Part shown: in pieces, positions 22,060 through 31,383 of the stretch
How positions within the stretch are numbered: the stretch's first letter is position 1
Layout: each line of letters begins with the position of its first letter
Assembly: GCA_028284945.1 (NCBI GenBank)
Contig: JANQQJ010000023.1
Coordinates: 124,001 to 188,000, forward strand
Length of the DNA: 64,000 bases
Direction: 5' to 3'
DNA from: Alphaproteobacteria bacterium
Lineage (GTDB): Bacteria > Pseudomonadota > Alphaproteobacteria > SMXS01
Program-made: the position numbers and the translations under genes
Notes under the pieces: generated by a model
The model's database searches: none
Seen by the model: only the letters and a program-made list of their open reading frames with translations
Told to the model about the DNA's origin: nothing

Positions 22060-23147
22060 TATCTCAGCTTCAATGTGGCAAGACCGGCCAGCGCGAGAAT
22101 CAATGCAATGATCCAGAACCGAATGACAATGGTCGGTTCTGCCCAGCCTTTTTGCTCATAGTGATGATGTAGCGGCGCCATGCGGAAGACCCGCTTGCCC
22201 GTCAGCTTGAAGGATATCACCTGGACGATGACGGAAACCGTCTCCAGCACAAACAAACCACCGACAATCGCCAGGACGATTTCATGTTTGATGATGACGG
22301 CGACAGACCCCAGCGCCCCACCCAATGCGAGGCTGCCCGTATCGCCCATGAACACCATCGCCGGCGGTGCGTTAAACCAAAGAAAACCCAGCCCGGCACC
22401 AATCAAGGCGCCCAAAAAGACCACTACTTCCCCGGACCCGGCGACATAGTGAATTTGCAGGTATTCAGAGAACACGCTGTTACCGACCAGATAGGCGATC
22501 AGCGCGAATGTACCGGCCGCGATGATCACGGGCATGGTCGCCAGGCCATCCAGCCCGTCGGTCAAATTGACAGCGTTGGACGCCCCGACAATCACCAGCA
22601 TGGCAAAGGCGATAAACCCAAAGCCAAGTGGAATCAGAACATCTTTGGCAAATGGAACGGCAATCTGCCCTGCCAACTCAGGGGAGGATTGGTTCATCAC
22701 CCAAATCGCGGCAACGGCTGCGATTGAAAACTGAAGCAGCAGCTTCAGGCGCCCGGAGATTCCATTGCTGGAATTGCGGGTAACTTTCAAATAATCGTCA
22801 ATGAAGCCAACCAGGCCGAATCCCATGGTGACCAAAATACAAATCCAGACATAGGCTTCTGTCAGATCGGCCCAGAGCAACGTCCCGGCTGCAAGCGCGA
22901 TCAGAATCAGAAAACCACCCATGGTGGGGGTTCCCTGCTTTGTCACAATGTGGCTTTGGGGGCCATCGTCGCGGATCGGCTGGCCCTTGCCTTGTTTGGA
23001 CTTCAGCCAGCGGATGATCCGCGGACCGAAGATGAAACAAATCACCAGGGCCGTGATGACTGCCCCGCCGGTCCGGAACGAGATGTACCGGAAAAGATTT
23101 AGGACAGCGAAGTCTTCGCTAAGCGGAAAAAGCAGGTGATAGAGCAT
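22059..23147 (-). CDS. mraY: Phospho-MurNAc-pentapeptide transferase MraY
   Basis: A 362-residue, ten-helix membrane enzyme that attaches phospho-MurNAc-pentapeptide to undecaprenyl phosphate, giving lipid I. Key acidic and basic motifs are [29 protein letters not shown] and the C-terminal [13 protein letters not shown]. The length is normal. It sits 7 bases after murF and overlaps murD by one base. Confidence 0.97.
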   Translation of the reverse strand: MLYHLLFPLSEDFAVLNLFRYISFRTGGAVITALVICFIFGPRIIRWLKSKQGKGQPIRDDGPQSHIVTKQGTPTMGGFLILIALAAGTLLWADLTEAYVWICILVTMGFGLVGFIDDYLKVTRNSSNGISGRLKLLLQFSIAAVAAIWVMNQSSPELAGQIAVPFAKDVLIPLGFGFIAFAMLVIVGASNAVNLTDGLDGLATMPVIIAAGTFALIAYLVGNSVFSEYLQIHYVAGSGEVVVFLGALIGAGLGFLWFNAPPAMVFMGDTGSLALGGALGSVAVIIKHEIVLAIVGGLFVLETVSVIVQVISFKLTGKRVFRMAPLHHHYEQKGWAEPTIVIRFWIIALILALAGLATLKLR

Positions 23148-23154
23148 CTTGGCC

Positions 23155-24579
23155 TTACCCCGCTGCCTGCCGGTCGACAGACCGGTGTTCCAGATCGATC
23201 AACGCATCAACCACAGCCGACAAACCGACCGCGTTCGACCCCTTCACCATGACAACATCGCCAGATGCCACTGCTTCCATCACTGCCTCAATCGCTGCTG
23301 CTGCATTCGAACAATGCGTAGCGCTGATTGAAGGCGGTAACGCGTCAACAAGGTGGCGCATGAGTGGTCCAACGGTGACGATCTGGGTCACGCCTGCTTC
23401 GGCAAGAGTCGACGCCAGGTCCCGATGGTGCGCGGGCCCGGTTTCGCCGAGTTCACGCATATCCCCCAGGACGGCGACACGCTTACCAGCTTTGGCGGGC
23501 GGGGCCGTGCCACCCAAAAGCTGAATGGCCGCTGCCATGGCAACGGGGCTCGCGTTGTAGCTTTCATCCACTACAAGAATTTCGCCGCCCGGCACTGGGA
23601 CAACATGCCTGCGGCCGCGTCCCTTTGGTGGACGCTGATCGGCCAGGGTCAACCCTGCCAAGCCGAGATCGGCACCCGCAGCGTGAACCGCCGCCAGAAC
23701 GCCAAGGCTGTTACGCACCCAGTGCTCGCCCGGGATGCCGAGCTTATAGGTCAGCAAGACACCAGCTACGTCGGCCACCAGACAGCTACAGTCGTCATGC
23801 AGCTTTTGCTTCACCAGCCGGATATCGGCATCGTCGTGAAAACCAAATGACAAGATGTTGTCCGCGCCCGCCGCCTTGGCCGCATCGAGCATCCGGGCAA
23901 AATAGGGGTTATCGTGATTGATGATCGCTGTGCCGCCGGGCTGAAGCCCTTCAAAAATCTCGGATTTTGCATCGGCGATCTGCGCGACGGAGTCGAAGAA
24001 CTCCATATGCACGGCTTCAACTGTCGTGATTATCGCAATGTCCGGCTTGGCAATCTGGGTCAGCGCGCGCAACTCGCCGGCATGGTTCATACCCATTTCC
24101 AGAACCGCATAATCAACGGCCGGTGGCGTCCTCGCCAGCGTCAGCGGTACACCGATATGGTTGTTGAAGCTGCGAATGCTGGAAAAGGTCTCGCCGCTAC
24201 CGGATAGCGCCGCTGCCAGAACAGACTTGGTCCCCGTCTTGCCAACACTGCCGGTGACGCCAATGACCTTGCCGGTCAGTCGTTCGCGCGCGGCAGTGCC
24301 TAGTTCTGAAAGAGCCGCAAGCGTATCATTCACCGCGACCGCCGGCGTATCATCAGAGAGGTTTGAGGATCGCTCAACAAGCGCTCCGAAAGCTCCTTTT
24401 TCCGCCGCGCGATCGATATATTGGTGACCGTCCGCATTCTCTCCCTTTAGCGCGACAAATAAATCGCCGTGGCGGATGTCACGGCTGTCAATATCGACGC
24501 CGAATACTTCGAACGGGGCGATCTCCGTGCCACCTGTGGCTGCGGCGATCTGTGCCGATGTCCAGAGCGGCTCAACCAC
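23155..24579 (-). CDS. murF: UDP-MurNAc-tripeptide--D-Ala-D-Ala ligase MurF
   Basis: A 474-residue Mur ligase that adds D-Ala-D-Ala, completing the pentapeptide. P-loop [13 protein letters not shown] is the MurF form. [20 protein letters not shown] and [13 protein letters not shown] are further MurF marks. The start I chose is GTG at 24579, because GGAGG (24590-24586) lies six bases upstream. This overlaps the murE 3' end by eight bases. Confidence 0.94.
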   Translation of the reverse strand: MVEPLWTSAQIAAATGGTEIAPFEVFGVDIDSRDIRHGDLFVALKGENADGHQYIDRAAEKGAFGALVERSSNLSDDTPAVAVNDTLAALSELGTAARERLTGKVIGVTGSVGKTGTKSVLAAALSGSGETFSSIRSFNNHIGVPLTLARTPPAVDYAVLEMGMNHAGELRALTQIAKPDIAIITTVEAVHMEFFDSVAQIADAKSEIFEGLQPGGTAIINHDNPYFARMLDAAKAAGADNILSFGFHDDADIRLVKQKLHDDCSCLVADVAGVLLTYKLGIPGEHWVRNSLGVLAAVHAAGADLGLAGLTLADQRPPKGRGRRHVVPVPGGEILVVDESYNASPVAMAAAIQLLGGTAPPAKAGKRVAVLGDMRELGETGPAHHRDLASTLAEAGVTQIVTVGPLMRHLVDALPPSISATHCSNAAAAIEAVMEAVASGDVVMVKGSNAVGLSAVVDALIDLEHRSVDRQAAG

Positions 24580-26020
24580 GCGACGCCTCCAGGCGCGCAA
24601 GCACGCTTTTTACGACCTCGGCATCGTCGAATGGCAGAGTTTCATCACCGATGATTTGCCCTTGTTCATGGCCCTTACCGGCAACGACAAGGACATCCCC
24701 TGCCTGAAGGTCGGCAATGGCCTTAGCGATCGCTGCGTGGCGGTCCGCCACCTCGAGGGCGTCTTGGCAGGCGGCAAGAATTTCGCGGCGGATCGCTGCC
24801 GGATCTTCGCGGCGTGGGTTGTCATCCGTCACGATCACCTTGTCGGCAAGTTCTGCCGATACCGCGCCCATTTGAGGGCGTTTCCCGCGGTCTCTGTCCC
24901 CGCCGGCCCCGAAGACAATGTGCAGCTTCCCCGCCGTGTGCGGCCGCAGGCTCTGCAGAACAGCTTGAAGCGCGTCCGGCGTATGAGCGTAGTCGACGAA
25001 GATTCGCGCGCCATTCGGATGAGCGGCAACAAGCTCTAGGCGGCCACGGGCCGGCTTTAGATTGGAAAGTGCGTTGACGGTTGCCTTTGGGTCACCGCCC
25101 GTTGCGATGACCAGTCCAGCAGCAACCAGCGCATTGGACGCCTGGAAGTCGCCGATAAGAGGCAGCGTCACCTGATATTCATCCCGGCCCAGCGTGAGGC
25201 TGAGTTGCTGGCCGTCCATATCTGGCGCACAGCGGGTCAATGCAAGATCGCCACCCTTACCAACGGTCAATATCTTCAGACCCCTGCCCCAACAGATGTC
25301 CAAAAACTCCTCAAACATCGGTGTTTCGGTGTTGAGCACAGCGGTTCCGCCCGGCGGCAGAAGCTCACCGAAAAGCCGCAGCTTGGCGAGGAAGTAGTCT
25401 TCGTAGCTGTCGTGATAGTCCAGGTGATCGCGCGACAGGTTAGTAAACGCAGCGGCCTTGATCCGCACCCCGTCCAGCCTGTGCTGTGCCAGCCCGTGAC
25501 TGGATGCTTCCAGCGCCAGATGATCCACACCGGCGCTCTTTAGTTCAGCCAGGCGGCGATGGACCTCGACCGGATCGGGTGTGGTCAATGACGGGGTTGA
25601 GGCCTGACCTTCTACATTGACACCCAGCGTCCCCATGGAGGCCGCAGTTTGACCAAGTTGGGTCCAGATCTGCCGGACGAACTCGACGATCGAGCTCTTT
25701 CCGTTCGTCCCGGTGACAGCGACCACTGTCTCTGGCTGCGCATCAAAGAACTGTGCAGCCATGAGCGCCAGACGACGGCGTGGATTGCTGTCCGCGACCA
25801 GATATGCCTGCGATGGATCAAAGGTCACGGTGGGTTCCGCCAACACGGCCACGGCACCCTGACTTATGGCATCGCCAATAAAATCAGCGCCCTGCGCCCG
25901 CGTACCGGAAAGTGCCGCGAACAGATATCCCGGCTCGACGGCGCGGCTATCGGCAGTCAGTCCGCGAATATCAATCTCCGACGCGGTACCATTGTGCCCT
26001 ATCAGGTCGGATAACCTCAT
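24572..26020 (-). CDS. murE: UDP-MurNAc-dipeptide--meso-diaminopimelate ligase MurE
   Basis: A 482-residue Mur ligase that adds the third stem residue. P-loop AVTGTNGKSSIVEF, substrate loop TTPDPVEVHRRLAEL, and the C-terminal motif DNPRREDP. DNPR is the signature of enzymes selecting meso-diaminopimelate rather than lysine, so the cell wall is the DAP type expected of a Gram-negative. It overlaps ftsI by four bases. Confidence 0.96.
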   Translation of the reverse strand: MRLSDLIGHNGTASEIDIRGLTADSRAVEPGYLFAALSGTRAQGADFIGDAISQGAVAVLAEPTVTFDPSQAYLVADSNPRRRLALMAAQFFDAQPETVVAVTGTNGKSSIVEFVRQIWTQLGQTAASMGTLGVNVEGQASTPSLTTPDPVEVHRRLAELKSAGVDHLALEASSHGLAQHRLDGVRIKAAAFTNLSRDHLDYHDSYEDYFLAKLRLFGELLPPGGTAVLNTETPMFEEFLDICWGRGLKILTVGKGGDLALTRCAPDMDGQQLSLTLGRDEYQVTLPLIGDFQASNALVAAGLVIATGGDPKATVNALSNLKPARGRLELVAAHPNGARIFVDYAHTPDALQAVLQSLRPHTAGKLHIVFGAGGDRDRGKRPQMGAVSAELADKVIVTDDNPRREDPAAIRREILAACQDALEVADRHAAIAKAIADLQAGDVLVVAGKGHEQGQIIGDETLPFDDAEVVKSVLARLEASRG

Positions 26021-27705
26021 GAGCGTAGCTCCGGCTGGATCAGCGGCAACATGGCCGGGACCAGCGGATGGGTCTCATCATCGCTGGGCATAACGCCCAG
26101 TAGCGGCGCGGCCCTTTCAATGACCCGCTTGACGACAGGCGCCGCGGTCCAGCCACCGCTCGAAAACCCGTAGGTCGATGCGTTGCCCTTGGGCTCGTCC
26201 ATCAACACCCAGACCACATAGCGGGGATCAGTGACCGGAAAGACGGAAATGAATGAGGACAGCAGCGCCTTGCGGCGGTATCCGCCGACGCCGCTCTTTT
26301 CCGCCGTACCGGTCTTGCCGCCGACCAGATAGCCTTTAGCGTCGGCTTTGCGGCCCGTACCCTTTTCAACAACCAGACGAAGCAGTGCCTGCATCTTTCG
26401 GCTAGTTGCCTCTGAAACAACGCGGGTGCCGCCTGGTGGGAATGCAGGGTCTGCCCGAAGCACAGTCAGGGGCCGTTTGATGCCGCCATTGGTGATCGCG
26501 GCAAAGCCTGCCGCCAGCTGCAGTCCGCTCACGGCAACCCCGTGGCCAAAGGCGATGGTCATGGTGTTGATATCGCGCCATACCGTCGGGGTCATGGGCG
26601 CGCCGACCTCATGGAGCTGGACCTCAGGCTTGTCCAGTTGGCCCAGGCTGCGCAGAAAGTCCTGCTGCAGATCGCCCCCGGCTTCGAGCGCCATCTTGGC
26701 GCTGCCAATATTGGACGAGTACATAAAGATTTCCGGCATGCTGAGCCAGCGTGCCTTGGGGTGGTCATCATTGATCGTAAAGCGCGCGACCCTGATCGGG
26801 TTAGTCGCGTCGTACCCGTCCTCAAGATCGGCGATGTTGTGTTCCAGCGCCATGGCCATGGTGAAGGCCTTGTAGGTCGACCCCATCTCATAGACGGCAT
26901 GGGAAGCACGGTTCATATAGGCGGGCTTTTTGATTAGCGCGCCCGGTTCATTCGGATTGAAGTCAGGCAGGCTCGCCATCGCCACAATCTCGCCTGTGTT
27001 GACGTCGACGATCAGGCCGGTGCCACCCAGCGCACGGAAATCTTCCATGGCCATTTGAATTTCGTGGCGAAGCACATGCTGCACCCGGACGTCCATAGCC
27101 AGCTGCAGCGGTTTGCCCCCGGCACCGTCTTTTTTCAGCCGCGCGTCGAAGTATCGCTCGGTGCCGCCCTTACCGACACCGTCGACATTGGTGTACCCGA
27201 TCAGGTGGGCGGCCAGATTGCCATGCGGGTAGACCCGCTCAATTTCAGTTCGGAAATCAACGCCCGGAATGCCAAGTCGGATAACGGCGGCATGTTCGGC
27301 CGGCGTCAGCTTGCGTTCGACCCAGACAAAGGATGATGACGAACGGAGTTTCTTCTCCAGGTCTGCCGCACTGAGCCCCGGCAGAACAGAGGCAAGCCGG
27401 GCTGCCGCGATTTCCGGATGTCTGATGGCCGATGGCTTGGCGTAGGCCGATACCGTTCGCAAATCCGTCGCCAGCAAAACTCCATTGCGGTCGATGATAT
27501 CGGCGCGGGCCGTGCGGCCTCCGTCAGCCGGACCCTGCGTGGAGGCTTGCGCCATGCCGCTCAACAGGCCCAGATCGATCAGCCGGGCCGAAATCACACC
27601 GAAACAGAGTGAGAAGACCACGATGGTTACGACAACCCGCCCCTTGGCATTATCGATTGCCCGTTTGCCCGCGCCATCAAATTCGATGGTGGTGATCCGC
27701 CTCAT
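26017..27705 (-). CDS. ftsI: Septal peptidoglycan transpeptidase FtsI (PBP3)
   Basis: A 562-residue class B penicillin-binding protein and partner of FtsW. It has a short cytoplasmic tail, one membrane helix (~25-48), a dimerisation/pedestal domain with RGxIxDRNG-like RADIIDRNGVLLA, and the transpeptidase domain. The active-site serine is in GSTYK (Ser276), the second motif is SSN and the third is KTGTAEK. It overlaps murE and ftsL by four bases each. Confidence 0.96.
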   Translation of the reverse strand: MRRITTIEFDGAGKRAIDNAKGRVVVTIVVFSLCFGVISARLIDLGLLSGMAQASTQGPADGGRTARADIIDRNGVLLATDLRTVSAYAKPSAIRHPEIAAARLASVLPGLSAADLEKKLRSSSSFVWVERKLTPAEHAAVIRLGIPGVDFRTEIERVYPHGNLAAHLIGYTNVDGVGKGGTERYFDARLKKDGAGGKPLQLAMDVRVQHVLRHEIQMAMEDFRALGGTGLIVDVNTGEIVAMASLPDFNPNEPGALIKKPAYMNRASHAVYEMGSTYKAFTMAMALEHNIADLEDGYDATNPIRVARFTINDDHPKARWLSMPEIFMYSSNIGSAKMALEAGGDLQQDFLRSLGQLDKPEVQLHEVGAPMTPTVWRDINTMTIAFGHGVAVSGLQLAAGFAAITNGGIKRPLTVLRADPAFPPGGTRVVSEATSRKMQALLRLVVEKGTGRKADAKGYLVGGKTGTAEKSGVGGYRRKALLSSFISVFPVTDPRYVVWVLMDEPKGNASTYGFSSGGWTAAPVVKRVIERAAPLLGVMPSDDETHPLVPAMLPLIQPELRS

Positions 27706-28037
27706 GGCGCCACCTCACTAACCTCGGTCCTGTCGGCGGCGTCTTCTTCCGGCAGTATTTCTGCGGGACGTTCCGGGATGTCTTCGAGGTTACTGATCTG
27801 CCCCGCACGAAGCGGCTCAAGCGTCATGAAGTCCTTAGACAGGTCTTCCAATCGCTGTGGCCGGGTCAAATAGGCCCATTCCGCCCGCAGAACCTTGATC
27901 GCCCTCTTGTCGGTCTCAATCTGGTTTTCGATCGCCGTTACGTGGTTTCGCTGAGCCTCTACCGTATATTTCAGGCGATAGAGGCCATAGCTCACCGCAA
28001 TCAGCATGATGAGCGTGACCACCGTTACCCCGCGCAT
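27702..28037 (-). CDS. ftsL: Cell division protein FtsL
   Basis: A 111-residue bitopic protein with one N-terminal membrane helix (~4-20), then a coiled coil (LKYTVEAQRNHVTAIENQIETDKRAIKVLRAEW) and the motif AYLTRPQRLEDLSKD typical of alphaproteobacterial FtsL. The acidic tail after residue ~80 looks disordered. The position between rsmH and ftsI supports the call. FtsL with FtsB and FtsQ activates FtsWI. Confidence 0.87.
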   Translation of the reverse strand: MRGVTVVTLIMLIAVSYGLYRLKYTVEAQRNHVTAIENQIETDKRAIKVLRAEWAYLTRPQRLEDLSKDFMTLEPLRAGQISNLEDIPERPAEILPEEDAADRTEVSEVAP

Positions 28038-29017
28038 CAGCGGACCTGCTGGGAGTCTTGGGACCAGGCCGGGTGCTCGGTCCGTATCGCCGCCCGAAGA
28101 CGGGCTGAACGGGACCGGGGGTTTCGGGTGATCTCTGCTTCGGTTGGTTTGACCGCCCGCCTGTTTGGCACACGGAATGAAGGGGGGCGACGGTCTGGCG
28201 CTTGAGGGAGGTGTCGGGAGTGGGTCGGCGCCAAACCGCCGCGCTCACGCAGAAAGTCTTTCACAATGCGGTCTTCGAGGGAGTGGAAAGAGACGACCGC
28301 CAATCGACCTTCAGGTGCGAGCATTCGTTCAGCAGCTTGGAGCCCTTGCTCAAGCTGCCCTAATTCGTCGTTTACATAGATGCGCAGGGCCTGGAATGTG
28401 CGCGTGGCCGGATGGACCTTGCTGGCGCCTTTGCCACCAACGGCCCCGGCGACAATCTGTGCCAGTTGAAGCGTTCGCGTGATCGGCTCTTCGGCACGCG
28501 CCTCGACAATCGCCCGTGCGACCCGCCGCGATTTCCGTTCTTCGCCATAGCGCCAGATGATGTCTGCCAGATGGTTCTGGTCTTCATTGTTCACGATATC
28601 AGCGGCAGACGGCACGGATGAATCGCTTGTCCCGCTCATCCTCATATCGAGGGCGCCGTCATGCATGAATGAAAAGCCGCGCTCACTGTTGTCCAGTTGC
28701 ATCGACGAAACGCCGACGTCGAACGCCATTGCCTGAATAGACGAATGTGTTTTCGCCACCAGTGCCTCGACATCGCCGAACCGGCCTTGCTGGAACGAGA
28801 ATCGATCCGGATAAGCGCGTGCGATCTCTTCGGCACGCGCCTTAACCGTTGGATCACGGTCGATCGCAATCACATGGCAAGGCGCTGCATCAAGAAAAGC
28901 CTCGGTATAGCCGCCGCCGCCGAAGGTCGCGTCAATGACGACGTCACCAGGCTGCGGAGAAATTGCTTTCACCACCTCGTCAAGCATGACCGGCCGATGC
29001 GGATTGATCTCATCCAT
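28037..29017 (-). CDS. rsmH: 16S rRNA m4C1402 methyltransferase RsmH (MraW)
   Basis: A 326-residue SAM-dependent methyltransferase for N4 of C1402 in the ribosomal P site. HRPVMLDEVVKAI, the SAM loop DATFGGGGYTEAFL, DVGVSSMQLDNSERGFSF and the C-terminal FHSLEDRIVKDF are diagnostic. I place the start at the ATG at 29017, after GGGAGGTGCCG. The frame is open further upstream but lies inside mraZ. It overlaps the mraZ end by eight bases. Confidence 0.96.
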   Translation of the reverse strand: MDEINPHRPVMLDEVVKAISPQPGDVVIDATFGGGGYTEAFLDAAPCHVIAIDRDPTVKARAEEIARAYPDRFSFQQGRFGDVEALVAKTHSSIQAMAFDVGVSSMQLDNSERGFSFMHDGALDMRMSGTSDSSVPSAADIVNNEDQNHLADIIWRYGEERKSRRVARAIVEARAEEPITRTLQLAQIVAGAVGGKGASKVHPATRTFQALRIYVNDELGQLEQGLQAAERMLAPEGRLAVVSFHSLEDRIVKDFLRERGGLAPTHSRHLPQAPDRRPPSFRVPNRRAVKPTEAEITRNPRSRSARLRAAIRTEHPAWSQDSQQVR

Positions 29018-29480
29018 CGGCACCTCCCAGCGGGGGTGGCGCGAGGGTGATGCTGTCCGGATTGGCCTGAATGATCGCTTCAGCCTGGTCGGCGAACTCC
29101 GCAAAGCGGCTGGGCTCCCAGATCTGAAAGGTTTGTCCACGGCCGGCAAAGATCGCCTTGGTCTTGATTCCGGCATGTTCCTGGAGCTTGGGCGTCAGCT
29201 TGACCCGGCCTTCCGGATCAAAAGCAAGTTCCTTGCTCTTGGTCATTAATGTACTGTTAGCGGCATATTGCGCAGAAAGCGGCGGCAGGGAATCCATGCC
29301 CGCGGCCAATCGCATCATCCGGGATATGGCCCATCCCTCGATGCACGGAAGTTCGAGATGCGGAAAGCCTACAAAGCCTTTGAATTCGGTTTCTTCGAGT
29401 TGCGTGCGAAAGGCAGCCGGAACCGAGACGCGTCCCGTCTTATCGACCTTGTTCTCATATTCCGACAAAAACAGCAGCAT
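29010..29480 (-). CDS. mraZ: Transcriptional regulator MraZ
   Basis: A 156-residue protein with two SpoVT/AbrB-like domains. The first begins FLSEYENKVDKTGRVSVPAAFR, the second LAFDPEGRVKLTPKLQEHAG, each with the family DxxGR motif (DKTGR, DPEGR). MraZ forms a ring and represses the dcw operon by binding TGG-type direct repeats in its own leader, and such repeats are present upstream here. The ATG at 29480 is preferred to a GTG at 29489. AGGTGGG lies upstream. Confidence 0.93.
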   Translation of the reverse strand: MLLFLSEYENKVDKTGRVSVPAAFRTQLEETEFKGFVGFPHLELPCIEGWAISRMMRLAAGMDSLPPLSAQYAANSTLMTKSKELAFDPEGRVKLTPKLQEHAGIKTKAIFAGRGQTFQIWEPSRFAEFADQAEAIIQANPDSITLAPPPLGGADG

Positions 29481-29567
29481 CGCTGCCACCCACCTAGCCC
29501 TGCACGTTCACTCCCTGTACCGCTCGCAGCGCAGGCTGACGCCTTATGGAGAGGACCCCCGCTGAAT

Positions 29568-29603
29568 TGGTAAATTATGGTTTAACATGGTGAAATATGG
29601 TGG
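29568..29603. promoter_or_regulatory. Array 1 of 10-bp-spaced TGG repeats (candidate MraZ operator)
   Basis: TGGT occurs with its first base at 29568, 29578, 29588 and 29598, exactly 10 bp apart and separated by AT-rich spacers. Ten bases is the period of MraZ boxes described in E. coli. The array lies in the leader, 88-123 bases upstream of the mraZ ATG. The TGG word reads on the plus strand, opposite to mraZ. Confidence 0.6.
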
Positions 29604-29650
29604 TCAATGCCGGGAAAGGGCGTTCAAAGGGGTTCTGCGCCCGAAATCCA

Positions 29651-29673
29651 TGGTGAGCTATGGTTACGCATGG
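29651..29673. promoter_or_regulatory. Array 2 of 10-bp-spaced TGG repeats (candidate MraZ operator)
   Basis: ATGG words place TGG at 29651, 29661 and 29671, again exactly 10 bp apart, 53 bases beyond the last in-phase unit of array 1. It falls just downstream of the candidate mraZ promoter, where bound protein would block RNA polymerase. Confidence 0.55.
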
Positions 29674-29698
29674 CGCCCTTAGATCAGGATCGGGACCT

Positions 29699-29726
29699 GC
29701 TATAACCACATGCCGACCGCCCTCAA
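29699..29726 (-). promoter_or_regulatory. Candidate sigma-70 promoter for mraZ and the dcw operon
   Basis: Minus-strand TTGAGG (29726-29721), 16 bases, then TATAGC (29704-29699). Transcription would begin near 29691, giving a leader of about 210 bases that carries both TGG arrays. Confidence 0.45.
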
Positions 29727-29744
29727 TTGATAATTCAATTGAGG
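29721..29744. repeat. Perfect 10-bp inverted repeat between dcw promoter and crotonase gene
   Basis: CCTCAATTGA (29721-29730) and TCAATTGAGG (29735-29744) flank TAAT. It lies 42 bases after the stop of the crotonase gene at 29786 and overlaps the -35 element proposed for mraZ. It may be a terminator stem (no T-run follows) or an operator. Confidence 0.5.
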
Positions 29745-29785
29745 CCTGGGAAGGGTTGAAAGCGGGTGTTTAAAGGGCGGACGCC

Positions 29786-30556
29786 CTACCAGTTGGGGCG
29801 GCGCTTCTCGACAAAGGCGGCCATGCCTTCTTGCGCGGCCTCGGTTTCGACAAGCGCACACATCGCATCCACGACCGCGCCGATGTCGCGGCGATAGTCA
29901 CGGTCATTGGCCCGCATAAAGGCGTCGCGGCCACGGCGCATCACCACAGGTGAGAGCGACGACATCCGCCGCGCCATCGACATGGCCAGCGCCCGCGCTT
30001 GCCCCGGATAGACCGCACGATTGATCAGGCCCAGCTTTTCCGCGTCGTCGGCAACGATGGGTTCTCCGGAAAATAGCAGCTCGAACGCGCGGTGGCGGCC
30101 GATCTGCCTGGGCAGGTGGACAAAGTGAATGCCCGGGATGATCCCGACCTTTACTTCCGGATAGCCCAGGGTGACGCCTTTTTCCGCCAGAATAATGTCG
30201 CAGGAGACCGCCAGGGTCATGCCACCCGCCCGCGCCGCGCCGTTGATCGCAGCAATGGTCGGTTTACCGAGCGCATATTGGACGTCATAGAGCTCCATAT
30301 AGAGTTTGTTGAGGATCTCCCGGAAGCCTTCACCACTCATGTCCCGCATGACGCTGAGGTCCAGCCCGCCGCAGAACATGTTCGGGACCGCACTGGCCAA
30401 GACGATCGCGCGAACATCATCGTCTTCGCCGGCCTGTTTGAACGCGTCGATAATGGCGCTGATGAACTCAAGGTCGATGGCGTTAACCGGCCCCCGATCC
30501 ATTTCGATAACGGCGGTCTGCCCTTCTGTACTGTAGTGAATGTCGGGGTGAGCCAA
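29786..30556 (-). CDS. Enoyl-CoA hydratase/isomerase family protein
   Basis: A 256-residue crotonase-fold protein. The oxyanion-hole segments are NMFCGGLDL and NGAARAGGMTLAVSCD. In the classical hydratase two Glu residues act. The second is kept here (GYPEVKVGIIPG), but the first position, normally Glu in GGCELA, reads Thr in GGMTLA. So it may be an isomerase, hydrolase or other crotonase rather than a hydratase. It directly follows a second crotonase gene (stop and start adjacent at 30556/30557), suggesting one operon for acyl-CoA breakdown. Confidence 0.85.
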   Translation of the reverse strand: MAHPDIHYSTEGQTAVIEMDRGPVNAIDLEFISAIIDAFKQAGEDDDVRAIVLASAVPNMFCGGLDLSVMRDMSGEGFREILNKLYMELYDVQYALGKPTIAAINGAARAGGMTLAVSCDIILAEKGVTLGYPEVKVGIIPGIHFVHLPRQIGRHRAFELLFSGEPIVADDAEKLGLINRAVYPGQARALAMSMARRMSSLSPVVMRRGRDAFMRANDRDYRRDIGAVVDAMCALVETEAAQEGMAAFVEKRRPNW

Positions 30557-31336
30557 TTAGTTTTCCTTCCAGTCAGGGGGCCGCTTTTCGAGGAAAGCAC
30601 TGATCCCCTCGCCCGCATCGCCAAAGCCCATATTTTCGATCATCGCCTCAGTCATGGCCGCATAGGCCTCTGTCAAATCCATGCCCAACTGACGCCTGAA
30701 CGCCGCCTTGCCAAAACGCATAACCTTGCCGGATTTCGAGGCGATCTGCGCCGCCAGCGCCTGCACTGTGGCGTCCAGGTCATCCTCGGGCACGGCGCGG
30801 TTAATCAAACCAATTTCAGCGGCGCGTTGCGCCGAGACCATATCGCCGGTCAGCAGCATTTCCATCGCGTGCTTGGGGGCCACGTTGCGCGACAGCGCGA
30901 CCTGTGGCGTGGAACAGAACAGCCCGATATTGACGCCGGGCGTGGCAAACCGGGCGGTCTCGGCTGCAACGGCAAGGTCGCAGGACGCGACCAATTGGCA
31001 GCCGGCCGCCGTGGCCACGCCATGCACCCGCGCAATCACCGGCTGCGGCAAATTGACGATCGCCTGCATCAGCGTTGAACAGGTCTCGAATGTTTCCCGA
31101 ACGATCTCCGGGCGGTTGTTCGATGTCATCTCTTTGAGATCATGGCCGGCACAGAAAGCCGGGCCCTCACCAGCGATCACAACAACCTTCAGCGACTGAT
31201 CGCCCGCAATCTCATCCAGTGCTGCTTGCAGCGCTTCCATCAAGTCCAGGCTGAGGGCATTGCGCGCCTGGGGACGATTGAGCGTCAGCGTCGCCACGCC
31301 GTCCTCGTCATTTCTGATGATCGTCCCCCCGCTCAT
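30557..31336 (-). CDS. Enoyl-CoA hydratase-like protein (ECHDC3-like)
   Basis: A 259-residue crotonase-fold protein with CAGHDLKEM and HGVATAAGCQLVASCDLAVAAETARFATPGVNIGLFCSTP. These segments resemble the ECHDC3 branch. Both catalytic Glu positions of enoyl-CoA hydratase are replaced (Gln in GCQLV and Gly in TPGVN), so ordinary hydratase activity is doubtful. The fold should still bind an acyl-CoA. It is the first gene of the pair, divergent from the acetyltransferase at 31384. Confidence 0.82.
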   Translation of the reverse strand: MSGGTIIRNDEDGVATLTLNRPQARNALSLDLMEALQAALDEIAGDQSLKVVVIAGEGPAFCAGHDLKEMTSNNRPEIVRETFETCSTLMQAIVNLPQPVIARVHGVATAAGCQLVASCDLAVAAETARFATPGVNIGLFCSTPQVALSRNVAPKHAMEMLLTGDMVSAQRAAEIGLINRAVPEDDLDATVQALAAQIASKSGKVMRFGKAAFRRQLGMDLTEAYAAMTEAMIENMGFGDAGEGISAFLEKRPPDWKEN

Positions 31337-31383
31337 GGCGGCTATACTAGCCGGACAAAGAACTTTGGCAAATGAGAGCAGGC

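Noticed and set aside
30092-31078. 328-codon open frame on the plus strand
   Set aside because: It is antisense to the two crotonase genes and shows no domain or start signal.
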